Source: Ligula intestinalis
Taxonomy: Eukaryota > Platyhelminthes > Cestoda > Diphyllobothriidea > Diphyllobothriidae
Assembly (NCBI GenBank): GCA_036362985.1
Contig: JAYGXS010000003.1
Span: forward strand, 51,333,294 to 51,397,293
DNA: 64,000 nucleotides
Direction of reading: 5' to 3'
Positions 12,919-20,659 of the stretch are shown piece by piece (position 1 is the stretch's first letter; each line of letters starts with the position of its first letter). The notes under the pieces were generated by a model. The model had not been told where the DNA came from and made no database searches. It saw only the letters and a list, made by a program, of their open reading frames with translations. Position numbers and translations under genes: made by a program.

Positions 12919-13337
12919 TATCGAGGGGCGTTAAGGCTATTCAGATTAACCTTAACAGTTGCGATCTTCCAGGCTCAGTTCCTTAGGAGATGAGCGAGAA
13001 GTCTTGGGAAGGCCAGATTAGTAGAATTAGTGTAATCTGTACAGACGGAAAGGACAATAGTTAGACCAAAGTCTTGACTGCCGGAGCGCACGTCCAGCCG
13101 CGACGCGGGCTAGGTCAGGAGTGATGTTTGGGGGCAGAAATTCGAGCACCCACCGCTTGCTGCAGCCTTGAAGGTCATTGGTTAGACAGCGCGAAGTTAC
13201 GCTCCGGCGTGTACGCAGCTGGACTGGGCGTGTTAGTAGGTCGCGCCAGACGGCGTGCGGACAGTCAGCGTGACTGGAGCCTTGGTGTGATAATTCAGTG
13301 ATCACGGGTTGCCACGGTGGCGCCAACGCCCACTACA
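12919..13337 (-). mobile_element. solo-LTR-like element, copy 1
   Basis: Minus-strand element of 419 bp beginning TGTAGTGG and ending CGATA. It has three other copies here. It interrupts a PLE 3' end, and its flanks read GCCC and GTCC, a 4-bp target duplication with one difference. A shared internal block near the 3' end contains GGAAGATCGC and GTTAAGGTTAA. No coding capacity. A solo LTR of a Ty3/gypsy-type element fits the TG start and 4-bp duplication, but the TA end is unusual. Confidence 0.7.
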
Positions 13338-13460
13338 GTCCGTCGCGGATTCTTTATCAGAGAAATTAGCATAAACAGTAGCAGAAACGGGTACTTCACG
13401 CACAGGGAGTTTCAGTATTTAAAGGATACGGTCGCTATGGTGCTGCACACTTAAGAAAAA
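13338..13460 (-). mobile_element. PLE 3'-end fragment, right piece
   Basis: CGCGGATTCTTTATCAGAG and CAGTAGCAGAAACGGG continue the PLE terminal sequence broken at 12918, as judged against the copies at 16700 and 30471. Confidence 0.65.
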
Positions 13461-13734
13461 CTAAAGACTCCCCCTCATCGGGGATAGCTGCCCGCTTGTG
13501 GACTAATTCCTTGATGACCGGCGTGTGTTGTGACCTGTTGAATTTTCAGCACGTGTGGTGGAGTTGGACGTGGTGATTGCTCAGCCATCTGGTTTAGCCT
13601 AACGGGGATATGATGAGGAGATGGACGCCAGGTCGTGTGTGTCAAACACAAATCGTTCTTTTAACTTTAAAACTCAGATCCATCTTCAGGAGCCTTGGTT
13701 GAGTCTTGCCGGCAGGAGTTTCCTTGGTAGTGGC

Positions 13735-13800
13735 GGAACAAAACTCCACATTTCCAGGTTTTTCGACAGTGATTCGGGCTCGATTAGAGCTCGATTTGAG
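13735..13800 (+). repeat. direct repeat, left flank of telomere-like tract
   Basis: GGAACAAAACTCC through CTCGATTTGAG matches 14104-14166 (GGAATAAAACTCC through GTCGATTTG) in the same orientation, with about 80 percent identity by eye. Confidence 0.8.
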
Positions 13801-13805
13801 CACGA

Positions 13806-13998
13806 TTAGGGTGAGGGTAAGGGTTAGGTGTAGGGTTGTGGTTAGGGTCAGATCTTAGGGTTAGGGTGAGGGGTTAGGTTTAGGGTAACTTTTAGGGTTA
13901 GAGTTAGCTTCAGGGTTAAGGTTAGGGTAAAAGTTAGGGTTAGGGCTAGTGTAAGCGTTAAAATAAGGGTTAGGGTAAGGGTTAGTTTTAGGTTCACT
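13806..13998 (+). repeat. degenerate interstitial telomere-like (TTAGGG)n tract
   Basis: Roughly 190 bp built of TTAGGG units and close variants (GTAGGG, TGAGGG, TTAGGT and longer spacers). TTAGGG is the telomere repeat of most animals including flatworms. The strong degeneration indicates an old internal tract, not an active chromosome end. Confidence 0.88.
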
Positions 13999-14103
13999 TT
14001 GAGATACTGATATCTCATGTAAAAAGCCCGAAGTTTCTGCTTAATATTACAAATATCTTCAAAAAATCCATTATGACTGGGTTTTGGGCAAAGGAAATTT
14101 TTC

Positions 14104-14166
14104 GGAATAAAACTCCTTATTCCAAGTTTGTCGACAGCGATTCGTGCTCGATTCGAGGTCGATTTG
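14104..14166 (+). repeat. direct repeat, right flank of telomere-like tract
   Basis: Second copy of the repeat at 13735-13800. Together they bracket the telomere-like tract. Confidence 0.8.
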
Positions 14167-14350
14167 TTTTTCCGCCTTTTTTCGATTTACGCGCCCAACG
14201 CCGTTGGCCTATAGCCACCATTTAAAATTATTTCAACAAAATTTTACGACATTTTTCTTATATTCGCAAAATCCTTTTTTGGTAAATCAGGTTTATGAAC
14301 TTAAAAAAACCTCACGTTTACCGTACGAAAACATAACCTACGTCTTGTTG

Positions 14351-14360
14351 NNNNNNNNNN
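14351..14360. other. assembly gap (10 N)
   Basis: Ten N characters directly left of the SINE at 14361. The true length of the gap is unknown, and sequence continuity across it is not assured. Confidence 1.
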
Positions 14361-14525
14361 AGACATGGGACACTAGAACGGCCATTTCTGCCTTATTAGG
14401 CGTCATCGGCTAGTGATACTCAACCCCAGTGTGGCCGCTGAAATTGCTGCTTCAACGCGTTTTGAACTCGCAATCTCTCTGGTCAGGGCGAACGTCCTAA
14501 CCGTTGAATTACGAGCTCGCGGTCT
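14361..14525 (-). mobile_element. tRNA-derived SINE with hammerhead ribozyme
   Basis: On the minus strand the head carries an A-box region (GAGCTCGTAATTCAACGG, 14501-14518) and a B-box region (GCGAGTTCAAA, 14461-14471), about 40 bp apart as in tRNA genes. The tail holds the best-paired SINE hammerhead of the window (14371-14416). It lies next to the assembly gap, so the 3' end may be incomplete. Confidence 0.88.
14371..14416 (-). ncRNA. hammerhead ribozyme motif in SINE
   Basis: Minus strand: stem I CACTAG pairs with CTAGTG (6 of 6). The core is CCGATGA (one change from CTGATGA). Stem II GCCT/AGGC has loop AATA. The box GAAA is intact, followed by ATGG/CCGT and T at the cleavage position. 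Stem III has no loop, so folding in cis would need an open form or a dimer. Stem I differs at two base pairs from the GACTGG/CCAGTC stem of sister copies while keeping the pairing. Confidence 0.78.
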
Positions 14526-15049
14526 TGCCAGTATTAGATCGGGGATATGCAGTACTCTGCATATAAAAAACATTGGAAAAATAATTAACAAACTAAGGCC
14601 AATTTATTTTGCTAATTGTTTGTTAAAAAATTCTTTACAGAATTCTCAAGTTCCACAGGCGTGAAAAAAACTCTAAATGAGACCAATAAATGTAAGTATA
14701 GTCGTCAGCTGAAATCGTATCCAGTGTCTAGGAGAAGAACATTTTCTCGTTAAATTTCTTTATCTGTACACATTTCAGGTATAGGATTACAATTCGTTTC
14801 AGATCGTTCTATAATTTCAGGTAGATTTTAAATCTTTCTTAAAAGCACTTACCGAAAACGTGGCTTTTCGGTTAGTAGTTCTTATGAAGATTTATAGTAT
14901 TCTTGAAACAAATCGGCTCCTCAGATCAAATTAACGAGACCAAATGTATGCTTAACTGCCACCCCCTTTTTGATTATGACTTTGCATGAGCTGACTCACT
15001 TACTGTATGCGTTGGACCACCTTTATTACTTGGGTGGGCCTTGCTCTAT

Positions 15050-15236
15050 CTCCCTATTCTGTTGAGGGCGCCAGCTAGGTATAGTAAATTCTCCAACTCA
15101 TGAATTTTACAAGAAAATCCCTGCTTCAGAAAATCAGCCCCCACTGTGTACATTAATACCTTACAGCAGTAAGAGAATGATCGTCCTTAGGATAAAAGCA
15201 TATTGCGGTTTATGGATTAATATTCATTTCAGAAGA
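15050..15236 (+). repeat. old repeat, left part (pairs with 23300-23470)
   Basis: AACTCATGAATTTTACAAGAAA through AAAGCATATTGCGGTTTATGG matches 23309-23445 in order and orientation. The repeat is interrupted here by a PLE (15237-16035) and resumes at about 16036. Confidence 0.65.
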
Positions 15237-16035
15237 TAAACTGGCGAACATACGTTTGTTTTCGATAACTTCGCGTCGGGTCGGTACATTTGTATCGTAT
15301 AAGACCGCCAAAGCCCTTGCTGTAAACAACAGTGAAGAAGCGAATATTCATCAGGGACCCATTGCAAGGGGACGCACCAAGCGAACTTCTAAGGAGGCGC
15401 CTGAATAAAACTGTAGCCAACGCCCATCCACTTTTCTCAACTACTCCCATCCTGTACGGAGGAATGAAGGACAAACTGCCAGCCCAGACCACCTCTGTTT
15501 GCATCTATTCATTCGTCTGCTCCTGTTGAGCAGAAGGTATTGGTCACACGAGCCGGTGTTTGTACAAAGGAGTACGAGAACACATTCCAGCATGGTTAGG
15601 GCAGGGCTAAAAAAGTATGAGCAGTTAGATTCTAGCGCACGCAGTGGATTCAGACCATGTCGTAGATGCCAGACAAGCCTTCCGAGTGATCTACGACGTG
15701 CCCTCAAACTATTCAAAATTCCTTCGACAGCGTCTGTTGGCTACGGCAGAAGCAGCCGACCAGTCCTGTGCACCCAAGAGAACTTCGTAACGGTGCCGCA
15801 GTTGCCATGACCGAAAGTCGTCAATCCAACAGCCTGCAGCTTATCACCTATCTCGGCCACCAGACCTTCCCAAAGCTGATCAGAATTTTGACCCCGTTTA
15901 GCCCCCCCCTCCACCTCTCTAGGCAACCGCACTATTGTTTTCTACCAACCTGCATAGTTTATTTAGTTAGTTACGATATAAATGTACAGGTCAGACGAGA
16001 ATTTATCAAAAATAAACCTATATTCGCCAATGTAT
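15237..16035 (+). mobile_element. Penelope-like element, subfamily B (GIY-YIG end and 3' UTR)
   Basis: The coding part (about 15290-15810, broken by frameshifts and stops) reads TSVCIYSFVCSC, then a GIY-YIG-like stretch (IGHTSRCLYKGVREHIPAWL), then AFRVIYDVPSNYSKFLRQRL, and ends LCTQENFVTVPQLP and stop. This is the C-terminal endonuclease part of a PLE, of a different subfamily from the copies at 20, 32 and 43 kb. About 200 bp of 3' UTR follow. The outermost 55 bp at both ends are inverted copies of each other (15241-15300 and 15970-16030). The same structure occurs at 23886-24184. Confidence 0.75.
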
Positions 16036-16425
16036 TTTTTGACCTTTTCAATAGGAATTTTTGCAAATTTAAAATGTTACTTTGTTTAGAAATACTGATT
16101 TTTTAAAGTGCAAAAAATCCCGAAAAAGTTAAAGTTTTATATCCAGAGAAAGCCTTTCATGCGAAGAGCAGCTTGAATAAAGCAGGACAGGTAGAATTAT
16201 ATTTGAAGTCTTTCTGTGGGTTTTTGGGAGATACATTGCTCCATATTACGCACGATATAAAGCACTGCAGTTATAAAATAGCCCAAAGTTCGAGGATCTA
16301 TTCTAACATGTTTTCACGCGAAGTGTTTGTTGTTTCTTCCGTGTATACATTGCGTCATATACGTTGGGCTAAGGCAACCAAGATTTCGCTTGAGTGTACC
16401 GATTGAGATCTCACAGGAATAAACT
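16036..16425 (+). repeat. old repeat, right part (pairs with 23480-23850)
   Basis: TTGAATAAAGCAGGACAGGTAG-type sequence, GTTGTTTCTTCCGTGTATACAT and CTAAGGCAACCAAGATTTC match 23580-23850 in order. The copy at 23.3-23.85 kb lacks the PLE and so shows the empty arrangement. Confidence 0.65.
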
Positions 16426-16659
16426 ATTTTATACGCACACGTGTGGACATGCTGATCAGGTGCAATTGTAGTGGTCGCTTCTGCCCGACGCCCTCCTTAC
16501 TCTTGACGCCACAGGCGAGGTCACTAAGAACAGTTTTCAGTGTGCCTTGGGCCAGACGCATTGACGCATGACCCACTAACAGGCCTACACCGGTGCGTAA
16601 CCTCGCGCGGTCCATCCAATGGCCTTCAAGGCTGCATAAGACAGAGACACTTAACAGTG

Positions 16660-16766
16660 AGAAGAAGAAGATTCGATCGCTGGGACAATATTTTATTCGC
16701 CTGACGTTTCAATTTCTGTGACGGATTCGTCCTCAGAGACACGCGTAGCAGAAACAGGTTCGCCCA
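16660..16766 (-). mobile_element. 107-bp PLE 3'-end insertion with 13-bp target duplication
   Basis: The insert is bounded by perfect ACACTTAACAGTG repeats at 16647-16659 and 16767-16779. It holds only the last bases of a PLE, including the hammerhead-like motif. This fits a severely 5'-truncated product of target-primed reverse transcription. Confidence 0.85.
16700..16739 (-). ncRNA. PLE hammerhead-like motif
   Basis: Minus strand: TCT, core CTGAGGA, C, GAATCC as the stem II 5' side, then a decayed 3' side (AGAAATT), box GAAAC, cleavage triplet GTC, and AGG. Both core boxes and the GTC triplet are intact; stem II is damaged. Confidence 0.6.
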
Positions 16767-17635
16767 ACACTTAACAGTGGCCACTCGAATGTCTGCTCCC
16801 AGACATCACTCCAGTTCCGACCCGACTAGGGAACAGATGCACTAGTCCATGAGTCAAACTTCCTACTTACTGCACTTCTTTCCGTTTGTACAGAATGCAC
16901 CCTTCCTACTTCTCTGGTCTTCCGAAGACTTCTTTCTCCTCTCCAAGGTAACCGGGCCTGGAAGATCGCGGCTGTTAGAGTTAAAGCTTTCTAGCCTTAA
17001 CACCACGCGATACAATCATAAAAGCACAATTTTGCGTACACTAGGAGAAAATTTCTTTCGCTACATTTATTTTTAAATATTTAGGGTGTTCGTTTACCAT
17101 GAGGTTCTGATCGTTCCTGAAATAGTGCTAAACATTTCGGGATTGTCAATATTTTCAGTCAATTGTTCATATGTGTGTTAGACGGTCCACCTAAAGGACG
17201 GATCTTCGCGCTCCATAAGTCAAGCAATCTACTCTCATCCCTGATCCCCACAGCCAGAGGCCATAAGCTTCAAGCTGAACGCGAGTCAATCAAGCACTGA
17301 TCTCAACCCCACAGTATGAGCCCGCGCCAGGAAACATTGCGATATCCCATAGCCAGGTTCCTTGGCAAAAATATGTTGGAGTAGTGCCTCGTGCGTGCAT
17401 AGAAGTGCGCCCCGTGCCTAGTCCTGGACACGCCTCATCGTCCTGTGCAAAAACGGATCTTAGGTTCCTTCACAGCAGAGGGCGGTAACATTAATTTTTT
17501 CACTAATATTCAATCTTCCAGGAGCTAACTCTCACCCATATCAATTTAGCCTGCTAAGATGCAATTCAAAAATTACTAATGAGTTACTGCAGTTCCAAGG
17601 ATGTCCTTCTTCTCAATAATTCGGATACTGGCAGA

Positions 17636-17715
17636 ATGACATTGCCGACAAACAGAGGGGAGACTGGAATTGCCATTTCTGACTTATTCTCCGTCCAATC
17701 CACCAATCACTAGAA
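17636..17715 (-). mobile_element. SINE tail fragment (hammerhead SINE family)
   Basis: GGAGACTGGAATTGCCATTTC reversed gives the box GAAATGGC and CCAGTC of the SINE hammerhead. The CTGATG core is missing and no tRNA head follows, so this is a remnant. Confidence 0.65.
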
Positions 17716-18070
17716 GAGTTTTCACTACAGAACACCGTAACTTAGCCTACCAACAAAGGTGCGAACTTATAAAGCTGGATCCCCTGTGGCTTTGTAGATT
17801 ACAGAAGGGTCTATTTTTACTGTTTAAACTTTTGAATGGCCAAACCTTTAATTCTGTCAGTACAATAAGGCAGCTCGAGCACTCTCGGCACGCCAGTCAT
17901 CGAAATGTGTTTTTATTTTTTCCTATGGCACGCACAGTTAAGTACCGGCAATTCTTTTCAGTAAACGCCATATAAATCTGGAATAAGCTGCCCAGAAGTA
18001 TTAAAACCCAGCAAAGCTATCCTATGTTTAAGAGGGCTATCACTAGTTTTCTACATTCAGGACAACTTCA
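17716..18070 (+). mobile_element. LINE remnant: C-terminal end of reverse transcriptase ORF
   Basis: YQQRCELIKLDPLWLCRLQ, then LFLLFKLLNGQTFNSV, then FFSVNAI, a stop, then IWNKLPRSIKTQQSYPMFK. This is the conserved region at the end of many LINE ORF2 proteins (rRL..LLYK.LNG, then FF..R....WN.LP, then FK). The upstream RT is absent. The clade (CR1 or L2-like) cannot be fixed from this piece. Confidence 0.7.
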
Positions 18071-18326
18071 CGAATTCTGGGCGCTGACTCGGTGGAATCT
18101 CTCTTTCACTCTGATGGCGTTCGTGGACATTGAATTCTGCCATGCTTCATGCTGAAGATAATGCTGCTGAAGCTGCGGCCTGCAATCGGCTAACCCTTCA
18201 GCGATAGCGCGCAACTTTTGCCGACAACCCTTGAAGGAAGACTAAGAACAAGGTGTTTTTGTGCTAACCCTCTCCGTCCCGAACTAATGTCTCTTAACGA
18301 TATGCAACTTTTCTCCTGCTGAGGTG

Positions 18327-18347
18327 TATATATATATATATATATAT
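18327..18347. repeat. (TA)n microsatellite
   Basis: About ten TA units. Confidence 0.95.
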
Positions 18348-18562
18348 TCCGTTTGCATCATACCTTTAAAAACAGGTTTTTTTCACTTGAAACAAACTCC
18401 CTATCTTGCCCAGTATTGACAAAACACAAAATGGAAATAAAACCAACACTGGCTGCAAAAGAGGGAGTTTGTTTTAGGTTTTTTCCTGTCTTCGAGGTTT
18501 TGGAAGGCACCCAAGACGTGCTCTACCAACTCTTTAAAATTGCCTGTTAACTGACATAATAA

Positions 18563-18965
18563 GTTCGCACATTCCTGAGTGAACATATACTCGATCAGCA
18601 GTGACAGCAAATGGTAGGTGGCGAGGCGCTGATGAACTGCGGTTCGATGAAGTGCTTATGACCCATCTGATAGACACCAGTGGTGGACCAACTGCGCCGT
18701 CTGTAAGCGCGTTTGTTTGTGTTTTCCGACCAGCTGGTGTTCAGGGTTATGCTTGGCTGATGAAGGCTAATAAGCCCGAAACAGTTCTGTATCAAGTTAC
18801 CCCCAGATGCTGTCATACCCCACATACTGCTATTATGACTTGGCCGGAATCGGCCTGGCAGGCGGTCGCCCGTTGGGGACCTCTGACCACCACATGAACT
18901 TTGTTTAGTTCGGAAGCCTATTCGATCGGTGTTCGCACATTCCTGAGTGAATATATATATATATG
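18563..18965 (+). mobile_element. retrozyme-like unit with hammerhead ribozyme
   Basis: TTCGCACATTCCTGAGTGAA occurs at about 18564-18583 and again at about 18932-18951, both followed by AT-rich TATA runs, so a unit of about 368 bp is bracketed by direct repeats. A well-formed hammerhead motif lies inside (18744-18802). The 3' end (18890-18965) recurs in reverse at 28341-28413. Non-coding hammerhead units of a few hundred bp that move as circular RNA (retrozymes) are known from plants and animals; assigning this unit to them is inference. Confidence 0.55.
18744..18802 (+). ncRNA. hammerhead ribozyme (type I), well-formed
   Basis: Core CTGATGA at 18757-18763 and box GAAA at 18778-18781. Stem II is GGCT/AGCC with loop AATA and an A-C pair at its base. 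Stem III is ACAG/CTGT with a TT loop, giving a GTA cleavage triplet ending at 18791. Stem I is CTTGG/TCAAG (five pairs, one wobble), then an internal loop, then GGGT/ACCC. All catalytic core bases are as in the family consensus. Cleavage is predicted after 18791. Confidence 0.88.
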
Positions 18966-19274
18966 CATCGGTTGACCTATTTCGCCATTAAATATAGAGA
19001 CTTAATCGATCATTAGCGCCTGACACTAGTACCGTTTTGACGGAAGTCTAATTTGGCCTTCATTTGTCGACCTTTTCAAGGACGATTCTTCGGGATTTCG
19101 ATATTTGTTGATTTTGACCAGTATGCATAGGGTCTGATCGTTCGCTGTTATGGTTTGCATATCTAATTTTCTTCATGCAGAATGGAGACAGTTTTGCGGG
19201 AACTGTTTAACTTGTTATTTCAGAATAAACCCTATCGCTCTCTCTAAAACTGATGTAGGCATATGCAGCTGGCC

Positions 19275-19764
19275 TGCAGCGGTCTTTTCTGTCCAACGCC
19301 CACCTAACTCTTGCCGTCACAGACAAGGACACTCAGAGCAAGACCTTGCGCAAATGTACTTTTCTGCCTGCATCTGACCGGACGCAAACTGGCGCGTAAG
19401 ACACTCAATACCCACGGCAGTGGGTAACTCCGTGCGGTCCAACAAATCACCATTAAGGCCGCGAGACTTAGCGAGGATTCGGCAACCCCCCCCCCCCCCC
19501 CGATGACTGACGCTAGCCTCACTTGGCATTCTGCCCCTTCCCGGGTTGACGCACCGCCGCTGCTCTCTCAAATGGCTCTCACGGTCGAACACTACGCTAA
19601 ATCGAGTCAACCCTTCTGCTAACTATATTCCTATTTATTCTGTACAGAATACAATCTTCCTACAGCTCTGGTTTCCAAAGACTTCTCTCATCCCCTAAGG
19701 AACCGGGTCTGGAAGATCGCAGCCGTTAGGGTTAAACCTTCGTTGCCTTGACGCTTTTGCGATA
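19275..19764 (+). mobile_element. solo-LTR-like element, copy 4
   Basis: Starts TGCAGCGGTC and ends TTGCGATA, flanked by a perfect 4-bp duplication GGCC (19271-19274 and 19765-19768). It is 490 bp long and contains a run of 16 C (19486-19501). It aligns with copy 3 along its length, for example ACCGGGTCTGGAAGATCGCAG near 19705. Confidence 0.8.
19486..19501. repeat. C16 homopolymer
   Basis: Sixteen C in a row inside the solo-LTR-like element. Its length is a likely sequencing uncertainty. Confidence 0.95.
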
Positions 19765-20019
19765 GGCCCATTGGTTTACAGCAAATTTGTATTTACTGCT
19801 ATGCTAACAATGATCTAAAGAAGAAACGGTTTTTACCGATGGGTGTTCAATTGCTGACTGAATTTCCAAATAGTAATTAGGCTTACCTATCTCCAGAGCC
19901 TTCAGCGTATGGAAATCATTTATATCCTTTTTGATGCGTTGGTTGCGAGTATCAACTGTGGGGCTGAAAATCAATACCGAAGTATTTACTTTGACTGCTA
20001 CAAAGGTAGATCAATTTTT

Positions 20020-20119
20020 ACCCTCTGCACAGTGGGACGGATGCTTTTGAGGAGGGCCGACCACACATTCAGATTTGACGAGGACGAAATTTTTGCGAGA
20101 GTTGACAATCGTGTGCGCC
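20020..20119 (+). mobile_element. PLE subfamily A, piece 1 (C-terminal coding)
   Basis: HTFRFDEDEIFARVDNRV matches the conserved segment after the GIY-YIG domain in the other subfamily A copies (for example HLFEFDEAQLIGRGD at 32 kb). The piece stops at the solo LTR and continues at 20522. Confidence 0.7.
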
Positions 20120-20521
20120 TATCGACAGGTGTCAAGGCTAAGAAGGTTAACCCTAACAGCTACGATTTCCAGGCCCAGGCTCCTTTAAGTGAGGAGAGAG
20201 GACGGTGGGAAAACCAGATTGATAGGCATAGTGTATCCTGCAGAAGGATATGAGAATAGATGGAAGGAGTTTTGACTGTCGGATGACCACATTCCGGCTA
20301 TCAGGATGTCAATTTCGGAGTGAAGACAGCGTCGGGAATAGCCGGATGGCCAGTGGATGCTTTGTTACAATAGCCAAACACGCGGCTGATGTCTGGACTA
20401 GCGGTATGGCGCGACCTTGAGATGGGTGAAGGCTGGCGTGCACGCAAGCGCCTTGCAGGCCAAAGGCGTCATGCTTCAGCGGCTGATCTTGGGTTCCAAG
20501 TGGCTGCTAGAGTCCACTACA
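20120..20521 (-). mobile_element. solo-LTR-like element, copy 2
   Basis: Minus strand, 402 bp, start TGTAGTGG, end CGATA, inserted in PLE coding sequence. Flanks are CGCC (20116-20119) and AGCC (20522-20525), a 4-bp duplication with one difference. The right flank restores the PLE reading AGCCGTAAGTTG. Confidence 0.75.
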
Positions 20522-20659
20522 AGCCGTAAGTTGCTTGGGTCATAATTTACGGGGTCCACAGTCTATAAGCAAGTGCAATGCCTGCCCAATCTATGTTCGG
20601 CGCTTGGACGCAGTTTGATCAAAACAATTAGTCACTTGGGAAGCGCAAGGTGAACTCGT
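20522..20659 (+). mobile_element. PLE subfamily A, piece 2
   Basis: SRKLLGS, stop, FTGSTVYKQVQ and ISHLGSA follow the PLE order SRELLESWFTGPQSINKCND..ISH.GSA, with one stop and a frameshift. The piece ends at the target site of the RTE LINE. Confidence 0.7.

Larger units (their letters stand above)
16467..17012 (+). mobile_element. solo-LTR-like element, copy 3, with nested insertion
   Basis: Starts TGTAGTGGTCGC and ends CGCGATA, flanked by a perfect 4-bp duplication CAAT (16463-16466 and 17013-17016). Net length is about 426 bp after removing a nested PLE fragment (16660-16766) and its duplicated target. It shares GGGCCTGGAAGATCGC and GCCTTAACACC with the 3' ends of the other copies. Confidence 0.8.

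Noticed and set aside
13806..13998. A chromosome end
   Set aside because: The tract is degenerate, internal, and has unrelated sequence continuing on both sides.
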